Shown here: in pieces, positions 12,608-20,968 of the stretch | Numbering within the stretch: position 1 is the first letter of the stretch | Layout: each line of letters opens with the position of its first letter | Source: Amorphophallus konjac | Taxonomy: Eukaryota > Streptophyta > Magnoliopsida > Alismatales > Araceae | Assembly (NCBI GenBank): GCA_022559845.1 | Contig: JAHNEJ010000859.1 | Span: 186,001 to 250,000, forward strand | Reading direction: 5' to 3' | DNA length: 64,000 bases | The notes under the pieces: generated by a model | The model's database searches: none | Seen by the model: the letters and a program-made list of their open reading frames with translations, nothing else | Told to the model about the DNA's origin: nothing | Program-made: the position numbers and the translations under genes

Positions 12608-13993
12608 ATGCCGCCTAGATGGAGTTCTCGGCGTTCCACTCAAGGGGAAGCCAGCAATCCGAGACAAGAGGCTCCGGCTCGTCCACAGCGGGCACCGAAA
12701 CCCCGTCGTGCACCCCGTCTTCCTCTACGTCCTATCATCAACCCTCGCTTGGTTGATTTTCAAGAGGTGAATGACATACTGCCAGATTTGTTTGCACTTT
12801 TTGCAATTCAAGACGGGTGGCTTGATTTTGTCTCAAGATATACTAGGTATTACCCTAACCTAGTGCAGCAGTTTTATGGGAATATTGCTGAACGAAATGG
12901 AAACTTATTCACAGTTGTTCAAGACATTGAGATACATATTGGACCCGACCTGTTCTGGCTTGCCTTAGGAGTTTCAGCATGGGGTGCCGATATGACTTTT
13001 GGACATGGTGAAGTGGAGGACACATTCCTTGCTATGATAGGTTGTGATTATGTCTGCTGTGTGAGTGAGAATATCCAACTTAATGCCAACTACTTTCTGC
13101 CCCTGCAGCATGTTCTACATCATATGTTCACTACCTTGATTTTTCCCAAGGGTGGAAGTCGTAATGAAGTGACATTGGTTCATCGTTTCCTCTTTTATCA
13201 TGTCATGAATGGGAACACCGTGAATATGGGTCGACTCATGACCACTTTGATTGATTCTTGTCACACCAACTTGGGGAAATCCCTACCCTATGCATCACAG
13301 TTGACAGGAGTGTTTCTATATGCTGGGGTAGATTTGTCAGAAGAAAGGTCGCTTCAAATTCGCCAAGATGACATATATAATGAACACAAGCTTTTCTTCA
13401 ATCTTGGTTACTACTGGGATGATGATGGTGAGCTCACCAGGGACATTCCTACCTATGCTGAACAATTTGCCGATGCATAACAACCGCTGCAACATGCTCA
13501 TGGGGATGCACCCCCTCCAGTTCAGGCGGAGGATCAGCCTCCCCCACCTTCACCTCACCATATGTATGTGGAGATGCCACCTCCTCCACAGTTTGTTCAC
13601 GGGGAGTCTTCTGCTTAGGGTGCCCGTCAGCCTTCTTGGGGGGACTACGAAGCTCTTGATAGATGTGTTTTAGGCATGGAAGCCCGGCTCTACTCATCCC
13701 TTAACAGACTGGACACCTTCATGGACACCATGACTGGCCGAATTGATTCTTTCTCCCATGCTCTGGATGATCTCTCCACCCACATGGCCACACTTTATGC
13801 TAGCCACGAAGATAACCGTGAAGCCTTCCGGATAACCAACCAATCTCTTCTCGTCATCCACAGACAGCTCCTTCATCATGATGATAACCTGCATGACATC
13901 GTGAGCCGTCTCCCTCCTGCTCCTGCTCCTCCTGCTGCCGATGCTTCTAGTGATGATGCTCGCGAGGGGACTCCGGATCTTCCTGCTCCATAG
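12608..13993 (+). pseudogene. Sirevirus third ORF (env-position / plant transposon protein domain), broken
   Basis: The ATG at 12608 opens a frame with an Arg/Pro-rich N-terminus. A globular region follows at about 12740-13430, resembling the 'putative plant transposon protein' domain found in the third ORF of Sireviruses. Then come a Pro-rich linker and a heptad-like coiled coil (13676-13900). In-frame stops are TAA 13478-13480 and TAG 13616-13618; the natural end is TAG 13991-13993. No hydrophobic signal peptide or transmembrane segment is seen, so an envelope role is not supported by this sequence. The role of this ORF is unknown. The start was chosen because it is the first ATG in the frame that precedes the conserved part. 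Confidence 0.72.
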
Positions 13994-14433
13994 CTATTCT
14001 TGTGTCCTAGTAGTGTCTTTTCTGTCCACGAGTCCTGTATCCCCCTCCCCGTTTTGATGATGCCAAAGGGAGAGAAGTAGTATGTATCAGGTTCTATCTA
14101 TATGTATTTTGGTTGTTTGCTTGCTTGCCTGCATGCTTGAGTCCTTGTGTGTTGTGTTGTGAGTTGTGGTGCATCGTGTTAGCTTGCATATCTGTATTGC
14201 ATCTTGTGCGTCCTTTTTCCAATACTTCCTACTCTATATCAACCTTGTATCAGAAATCCTTGCACTGAAATGACATGATGTAATGCGCTTGGCTTTGGCC
14301 ACTTAATGGATTCCCTCGTCTTATCTCATATTAATATCTGGCGTATATGTTTGTTTCAAGAGGTTAGTTCCTTGGTTGACTCGTCTTCGCTCTCTCTCTA
14401 CTTGTGTTTTGTCAGCATCAAAAAGGGGGAGAT
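13994..14433 (+). other. Sirevirus 3' untranslated region with polypurine tract
   Basis: A T/G-rich non-coding stretch ends in the polypurine tract AAAAAGGGGGAGATT at 14420-14433, directly abutting the 3' LTR. Confidence 0.85.
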
Positions 14434-15692
14434 TGTTGAGTCTCCGTGAGTGATTTTGATGATAACAAAACTCTGAGTGGATGTTTTATCTCGGCCCGTG
14501 TTATAAGCTCTTTATATAAAGTTATGGGGTTCAAGTTTAAACTCATAAATTTCAATTAACTCAATGTGTTCTAAATTGAGTTAATTCTGTTTAACCTAAC
14601 CCCAAGATGCTTGTCACATTCATTCACTTAAAGCCCTTGTCATCTTGACCTAGTTCTCCGAGCTAACAACTTAGTTTTGCAGGTCCAGGCCATTCCGGTA
14701 GGCCCGGTCGACCAGTTTTTCCAGAGATGAAAAGTGACAAGTTTTACAGGTTTCAGTCGACCAGGACCCTATGACCGGTCGACCGATTTTTCCAGCAACC
14801 AAAAAATCCGAGAGTTACAGGTTTCGGTCAACCGCCCCTGGAATTCCAGTCGACCGGAATTCCCGAGGCCCCCTTTTGTTGACTTTTGGTTCTAGCTCGA
14901 AAAGAGGGACTTTCTCCCAATTGTTTAAGCCCTTTGGTCTCAGTCTTGGAGTGATTTATGGATCTGGTCTGGGGACTTGTCTCCTGACCTTCCTAGAGCT
15001 ATAAAATATCTCCTTGGGGTCATAAACCGTAGGCTTTTCAAGAAAACAAGAAGGAGAGGCTGTCAAGAGAGAGGGTGTTGATACTGTTCACGTGAACAGT
15101 GATCCGAGAGGAATTCTTCATCCACAAGCTGAAGCTTTCAAGAGCAAATCTACATCCAAATCAAGTGAAGAGCAAGCCAAGAGCAAGCTGCATCCAATAC
15201 TATCTTCATCCACTAAGGGGGAGCCTGATCTATGTTCTCACTTCTTGTTTACGTCTCTTCCATTCATGTTTGAGCCGATTCGTGCTTCTCTTGTAATATT
15301 CAAGCATTCGTGTGAGTGGATCTAGAAAGATCCGTGTATGTGTGTGTTTCGTTGTCTATCTTTGTTTTTGTGTGACCGTGCCCTTGCACTTTAGTGGGAG
15401 TTCTATACTCCTCACGTGTGTGTGTGTGGTTGATTTTCGTCTTGTATTTCTCTACAAGATAGTGTGTGGATCCTCACCGTGTGTGAGGGGTGGACGTAGG
15501 TTGCTGTTGTTGCAGCCGAACCACCTAAAAATCGTTGTCTTCTATATGGTTTGATCCATATCTTCTACCTCCATTCCCTTTAGTTCAGTTCTTCATTGCA
15601 TTATCCTTTTATCAAGCTTTAGTTCATTAATTTTTATAAATACCCAATTCACCCCCCCCCCCTCTTGGGTGCCATTTAATCTCGGGACTTCA
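14434..15692 (+). repeat. Sirevirus 3' LTR
   Basis: It runs from TGTTGAG to GGGACTTCA, parallel to the 5' LTR. It lacks about 15 bp near 14699 that contain one GGTCGACC unit in the 5' LTR. The TSD CCTAC follows. Confidence 0.92.
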
Positions 15693-16079
15693 CCTACTGA
15701 GTCAATGAAATGAGACTCACCCCTTATTTTTCAGGTGAGGCGCAACAGTCGTCTGGTTTCTCACGTTGTTTTGGCGGCCAGTCATAGTGCCAGCCTGGTT
15801 TGTTCCGGGGTATGCCCCGTGTAGTTGTTCTCTTTTGACTCTTGTATAGTTATGGACTTGTGCTTATACTTCTGGACTAATGTATAATTATAACACTCTG
15901 TTTATGTAAATTTTGCTTCTGCTTATTGTAATTATTTCTTCAAAAATGCACGTGTGATTATAGATCTGTATGCACCCATGACCTCTTTTCCAACCCTTCC
16001 GGAGCCTCATCAGCTCATGGGTGGCATCCCCGGGTCTTTGGATATCGGGTCTCGGTATCCGGGAAACTAGGCCATTACA

Positions 16080-16084
16080 CCGCG
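16080..16084. repeat. Right TSD of sense solo LTR (CCGCG)
   Basis: Partner of CCACG at 3587-3591. After it the antisense solo LTR sequence resumes. Confidence 0.72.
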
Positions 16085-17529
16085 GATCCCCACCACTAAA
16101 ACAATGGCGGTAAACAACAGTGATAACAGCAATAACAACAACAACAACAACAACGGTAATAAGAGTAGTAACAACAACAATAATAATGGGGGTAACCAGC
16201 CGTAGCAAGAACAGTAACTACGGTAGTCGATGGAGCCACTACTCTCTAACTACTCCTAACAGCAACGGATAGAAACCCCGACCTCATAGTCGAGATCGCT
16301 AAACCACCAGTAAAACCACGGCTATGCTATAGAAAGAAAGCCACAACATCCTTGTCGTGAAGGCCCGTCCTCACAAACAAAGGCCCAACTAAGACCACGC
16401 GGTCTAAGGGTACAATCATGACCTCGTCGTCGTGAACCCTACATGGTGTATGGGTAAAAATCTCGGTAACCCTACCGGGAGCCCTAGACCTCTACATCGG
16501 AAAAAGTACGTAGAAGCTACATGAAGAACCTCGTCTCGCATACGGAAACCAAATCTCAAGTCAAGAGAGTCACGTGTCGCATGACGGGAGAACTTGCCCA
16601 CTAGAAGCAAGGTCAGATGCGTCCACTGCCGACTTAGTCCGTGCCCCGGGTGTCTCCCTACCCTCCCCGGACAGAAATTGAGAAACCATACAAGTAACCG
16701 AAGAACAAGGGTCTAGTCGGGGTCGTGTTCGTCAGCACACGTCTGAAGTCCCCGACCACGTGTGCACACACTGACTGACTGCGCTACGTCAGGCCCTCTA
16801 GCTAGTTTTCCTCTCGGCCCGAACTCGAGCCGCCACAGTGGGAGGCCCTACGGCAACTAGCCTAAAACTATCTCTCCCATGTCTAGCTCTCCACCGCTTC
16901 CAAGCCAGTCGGCACACATGTGCCCAGGCAAGCTATAACTAGTGGGAAACTCACTCGACGTGAGAACTCTCAAAAAGAAACCACCGGAGTATTGGCAGGC
17001 TACACACGCACCTGTCGCCAATATCAAGGAACACATAGTGGCACGGTGCCACTTGACTCTGGACGACTAGCTAGACTCACTAATCTAGCGGCCAAAGAGT
17101 CACGCGACTCATCCTAAGACCGTTGTACCAAACGGCACCATGCCATCAAATCACCCTAATCCAAGAGTCAGAAACCATGGTTGAAAGGACTCTTAAGGTG
17201 GCCAACAACTGCCGGGTCCATTCCCTCTCTAAGTGAGATTAAGAAACCCCCACCCTTGGCTAGGTCACTGGACTCATAGTCGTCGGTCATACCCATGGCC
17301 CATACGGAAAACCATTTTTCAAAGAATCTAACGTCGTGCGGGGATAGCCATCCGCACCTACACCGGTACACGGCGACTCAATCTTGCACAACGATGAAGC
17401 TCGGAACGCACGGGTTCACTCGGACCCTCTAAACCACACGGGTAAGCTAATAGAGATACAATGATTCCTCCAGACACCCAAAAATACAATCTCGGTCCCC
17501 ACGGGGTGTCCAAGAGATCCACGAGGCCA

Positions 17530-17720
17530 AAGGTCGACCAAAGGGTCACAACCGGGTCGACCGAAGGCCAAAATGGGTAAAAAAGACTAGATTCGGTCGA
17601 CCTACCCATGGGGTCGGTCGACTTGCTAGCAAGGGGTCGGTCGACCGAACTGACTTGGTCGCCCTCTCTGTGGCGAACCGGTTCGGTCGATCGAACCCTG
17701 TTGGTCGGTCGACCGAAATC
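17530..17720 (-). repeat. GGTCGACC palindrome cluster in antisense solo LTR
   Basis: Six or more copies of the palindromic core GGTCGACC or near variants lie within about 190 bp (for example at 17533, 17596, 17639 and 17705). The spacing is irregular and GC content is high. The same core is clustered in the unrelated Sirevirus LTR. Confidence 0.8.
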
Positions 17721-18508
17721 GGCAAATCTGCAACATGTCCCCAACCGTGGGGCCCCATTCCAAGCCCCACTCGATCCCGATAGAGGGAGAAAATATCGGA
17801 GACCTTACCTTGGGTCCCAAACCATTAAATGCACGTAAATAAATCGTGAAACATCGCTCGATCCGGTGAAAACCGTCACTCGCCCTAAACATGGAAAAAT
17901 CATCCTGAATTGAAAGAAAACCCACTCTCGGCCTCGCCTCGGCCTACAAACCGCGAGAAAATGGAATACAATGGCCATGGATCCATCTCCCTACCTCTCA
18001 CGATGATTTCCCATGCCGAGGATACGGATTACATGCGAAATCACGCCGCGAACCACCACCGGCATCTTGAATCCGCGAATGGGTTTCACCGCGCCACCGC
18101 CTCATTCCTCGCTCCATCCTCGAGCGCTCGCCGCCCCCCACGTTGCCTCCATCTCGCCTGCCTCTACCTCCATCGGCCGCCCAGAGACGAGAGGGAGAGA
18201 AAGAAAGAAACGAGAGGAGAGAGAGAGAGAATGAGAGAATGAGGAAGAGAGAGGGGGTGGAAGGGTTTATATAGAAAACGATTGGATATTTAAAAATCTG
18301 AATAATAGAAAAAATGGGCAAAAATCACATCCATGATCCTCGAAAAATACACAACACGTCTGTAACATCCTGGAACCCGAAATCACAACGGTTCACCCTA
18401 CACGGGATCCGAAGACCCGATAGTCAAAAATCTGATTTAATCACAAAACTCGATCTGAGACTCACGAAAACGTTCCAAAACTCAATCCGAAAAAATTTGG
18501 GTATTACA

Positions 18509-18513
18509 GAACA
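18509..18513. repeat. Right TSD of antisense solo LTR (GAACA)
   Basis: Follows the terminal ATTACA at 18508 and pairs with GAGCA at 3199-3203. Confidence 0.72.
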
Positions 18514-18829
18514 TCTCTTTCTCCTCTCTCTTCTCCCTCTTGTCTCTAATGTATAGATTATGTCGGAGTGCCGCTGAGAAGATCGTTCGTAGAGCGCTGT
18601 GCGGAGAGAACTCTGCCGTCCATGCATGTGTGGATACTACTATAGACTGGACACTTGTGTATTAATTACCATCACGAGCGATCACTTTTCGCTTCGTTGC
18701 GATCTACATATCGCAGAGGTAAAATCAGATCTATTTCTCGTAGATACTCAACAGGAATCACGCCCGAGCGATTATCACATGCGGACATAAAAATTTAATT
18801 TCTTATTTTTACTGCAATCATCTTTATCC

Positions 18830-19390
18830 CGGCTCATATCCTTGCAAGTATCTAGAGCAACTAACCAAGAAAAAAAATAAGTAGGAGGATGGGGAAGGTG
18901 TCCTTCTATAAATACCCCATTTATTCGTGACATTGATATTATATGCTCTATATGTATAGAGAGAGTTAGAGAGGTATATATAAAGAGAGAGAGGGGATGT
19001 ATTTTCTATTAATTATTAACAGAAAACTTGTCTGCGACAACGTTCTTGACCTCAGATTTCAAAAATCAATATCTAACGGTTAAAAAAAGTTGAGATTATG
19101 GGATGCTTTTGGTGTTGCGTATTAAAATCACATTCAAATAAATTATGCTTCGAGAGGGATAAAATTATTAAAAAACTATTCCAAGTATAGACTGTTTTAT
19201 TAAGGCAACACAACGTAGGGTGGCTGCGGAATTCATACTTGGGGTTGGTGAATTGTGCAATGCTGATGTAGTGCTGGACATTATTTTTACTTTTTTGATT
19301 TAAATAGCAACTTTTAGATCTTCTACGGGCTGAAAAGCTAACGTTAACAGTAACGGTTTTTGCATGTGTATGCATATATATTTATATTTA
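18830..19390. other. AT-rich non-coding stretch
   Basis: Short GA repeats (18958-19000) and AT-rich sequence. A TATA-like 'ctataaatacccc' occurs at 18907 but no reading frame follows. Nothing else is recognisable. Confidence 0.55.
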
Positions 19391-19760
19391 GGGCGGTTGG
19401 CCCCATGGCTCGCTTCCCATGCGGCCATGACATGAGTCATCTTTTTACCGGAGCGAGCATCCAATCGTCCAAAATAATTAACAGTTTTTCTTCAAAAGTG
19501 CAACTGGTGAACATAGAAATCGACGCTAGAGGTCACTCCGCCCCCCCCCCCCCCCCAACTCGTATTCTCGGAAACCACAATAGATGTCAAATTCAAGATT
19601 GGGATATGTCAGGAGCCAACTGTGCGATTCGGGGTGGAGGGCGAGGAGTGATTCGCACCTCCCCCTCCAGCCTCTCCCTCCCTCCCTCCTCCATCCTGAC
19701 AGCCTGCCCTCCCACCTTCCCCTTCTCCTCTTCCTGGCCCTTTCTACAAGTCCGGGTTCT
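19391..19760 (+). mobile_element. Non-autonomous DNA-transposon copy (same family as 20019-31379)
   Basis: The sequence from 'atggctcgcttcccatg' (about 19404) through 'cagcctctccctcc' (about 19685) aligns by eye with the right arm of the split element, read in reverse from 31379 to 31083. It includes the shared 'accggagcgagcat', 'aaaataattaaca' and 'gatatgtcaggagc' phrases. A run of 16 C residues at 19541-19556 lies where the other copies have a C-rich stretch. Termini and TSD are not clear. It contains no transposase. Confidence 0.6.
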
Positions 19761-19772
19761 CAGCCACCGCAT

Positions 19773-19809
19773 GAGAAGTGATTGTGACGGCATCGTATGA
19801 TCACTTCTC
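19773..19809. repeat. Short perfect-arm palindrome
   Basis: GAGAAGTGAT at 19773-19782 is answered by ATCACTTCTC at 19800-19809 around a 17-bp loop. A longer related palindrome lies at 31393-31451. Confidence 0.8.
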
Positions 19810-20018
19810 CCATATATATATAATGATCAAATAGTGACGACATCTGCACTACAATTAAAGTGTTAATGTCTCTCTTTGATCAAATTTAATTATATTTTTT
19901 TTCAGTGGGGCCCAAGGTCTCCTAATTTAATGTGAATGTCAAATCACCTATTTTACACAGGATGGATGCCAAGAAGAAAAATAAAAATGAGTGTGAAATA
20001 ATCAACATTTTCGCTTCC
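19810..20018. other. AT-rich flank shared with 31452-31545
   Basis: After each palindrome comes AT-rich DNA and the phrases 'ccaag-tctccta' and 'cctatttta', so palindrome plus flank looks like one dispersed repeat. Confidence 0.45.
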
Positions 20019-20202
20019 CATGGGGCCGGCTCCATAGCTCGCTTCCCATGTGGCCGTGATCTGAGCCCTCCTTTTACCATAGTGAGCATCTAACGGTGCA
20101 AAATAATTAACATTTTCACTCTAAAATTGCAGTTGGTGAATAGGAAACCGGCACTAGAGGTCACCCGCTCCCCCTCGTACTCGCGGGAAGGCACAACAGT
20201 TG

Positions 20203-20963
20203 CTTGGGCATCAGTAGCAACCCCCCTGACTCTAGAGGTCACCCTGCCACCCCTCCAACTTACGGGCGTCACCCTCTCTCTGCGAACAAGAAACATACCG
20301 TCCTCTTCCTCTCCACGACAGTCGACTGTACCAAAGTGTCTCCGACAACTCGAGGACACACTAAAGGCATGTGCACGCCTTGAGCATTTGAGAGCGTTGT
20401 CACCTCTGGAGATGACCTGCTAGTACGAGGGGCCTCTGACAATGAGGAGATGCTAGGAGGCACCACCTCATAAGAGGAAGGGTCTGTACTGACTACAGTT
20501 GGAGGTGGCCATGGTGACGCGCTTGGAAGTGTTGAAGGTACCGACGAGGAGGTCGGGCAAGTGCCTAGCTGCCCAACAGAAGAGCTAGGCGCAATACCTC
20601 TTGATGCTAGCGTGAGGGGCGACGAACCAAGCAACGCCATCGGAGCAGACATGGGGGCGCGCTGTAGGGGGGCTTAGAGACATTCAAGGCTGAGATGGCC
20701 TTGTTGCATATGGGGGCGCACCGCAAGATGCAAGGGTCGCAGCCAGCCCAACATATAGGAGGTTCATTGGGGGGGGGAGTGGGGGGTGTGCTCAAAGATG
20801 AAGATGACAATGCCAGGTCTGCAAGAAACTTGGCGGTGGGTTGAACAGAGGAGGTTAGAGCCAGGAGTCCCATGTGATGACTGAGAACCCAGACTTGCAG
20901 AAAGGGTCAAGGAAGAGGAGGAGCAGGGGGACGTGGGAGGGTGGGCCATGAGGATGGAGGAGG
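20203..20963. other. Interior of the inverted-repeat element, unassigned
   Basis: GC-rich interior with overlapping short open frames on both strands (for example minus 20269-20652 and minus 20607-20873). None shows a domain I recognise. Such interiors can hold captured gene fragments, but no parent gene can be named from the sequence. Confidence 0.35.
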
Positions 20964-20968
20964 GGGGG
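20964..20968. repeat. Left TSD of Tekay-type element (GGGGG)
   Basis: Five G residues before TGTAAT at 20969, matched by GGGGG at 31078-31082. It lies in a G-run, so the exact phase is not unique. Confidence 0.75.

Larger units (their letters stand above)
5434..15692 (+). mobile_element. Sirevirus (Ty1/copia) LTR retrotransposon, complete but inactivated
   Basis: This is a 10.26-kb element with two LTRs of 1266 and 1259 bp, a tRNA-iMet PBS, gag-pol in the copia order (protease, integrase, RT, RNase H), a third ORF after pol, a polypurine tract and an exact 5-bp TSD. A long gag with a coiled-coil second half and an extra ORF in the env position are Sirevirus (SIRE/Maximus) traits. The LTRs differ at roughly 35 sites plus a small indel near 5700/14699, about 97% identity by eye, so the insertion is moderately old but younger than the solo LTRs around it. 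Gag-pol has six in-frame stops and the third ORF has two, so it cannot move by itself. Confidence 0.93.
3592..16079 (+). mobile_element. Sense Ty3/gypsy (Tekay-like) solo LTR, split by a Sirevirus
   Basis: The LTR is made of 3592-5433 and 15698-16079, about 2.2 kb. It begins TGTAAGACCCGG and ends GGCCATTACA. Landmarks follow the intact LTR at 20969-23576 in order: AT-rich promoter-like sequence, a CT-rich then CG-rich leader, an inverted-repeat array at about 4386-4715, a 'cgtgacccc/cctgactagtc' block near 5070, a 'caggtgaggcg' block, and a 'gccccgtgtag' block near 15812. It lies inside the antisense solo LTR with TSD CCACG/CCGCG and contains no internal coding region of its own. Confidence 0.88.
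3204..18508 (-). mobile_element. Antisense Ty3/gypsy (Tekay-like) solo LTR, split by later insertions
   Basis: The LTR consists of 3204-3591 plus 16085-18508, about 2.8 kb once the inner insertions are removed. On the minus strand it starts with TGTAATACCC at 18508 and ends with GGGTCGTTACA at 3204, the same terminal signature as the intact element at 20969. The junction rejoins cleanly: the segment before 3591 and the segment after 16085 together match the corresponding part of the related sense LTR around 5405-5433/15698, read in reverse. The TSD is GAGCA/GAACA. No gag or pol is present, so it is a solo LTR left by unequal recombination. It carries clustered GGTCGACC palindromes (17530-17720) and an AAC-rich microsatellite (16105-16195). 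Confidence 0.85.
2844..18829 (+). mobile_element. Candidate copia-type solo LTR, split by the insertion nest
   Basis: Only the outer parts belong to this feature: 2844-3203 and 18514-18829, rejoined across the antisense gypsy LTR. The left part carries a TATA box (tataaatag at 3110) followed by a pyrimidine-rich leader. The right part continues the CT-rich leader and ends in 'tttatcccggctca', a layout like the U3-R-U5 of plant Angela/Ale-type copia LTRs. TAGAG occurs just before TGTTGC at 2844 and again at 18853-18857, but the right end there lacks the CA terminus, so the boundaries are uncertain. No PBS follows, which fits a solo LTR. Confidence 0.4.

Noticed and set aside
16105..16195. AAC-rich stretch considered as a poly-Asn/Gln coding region
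   Set aside because: It lies inside the antisense solo LTR; it is a microsatellite.
20269..20873. Minus-strand frames in the interior of the long-TIR element as genes
   Set aside because: They are Ser/Pro-rich, overlapping and without domain or splice support. Captured host sequence is possible but unproven.
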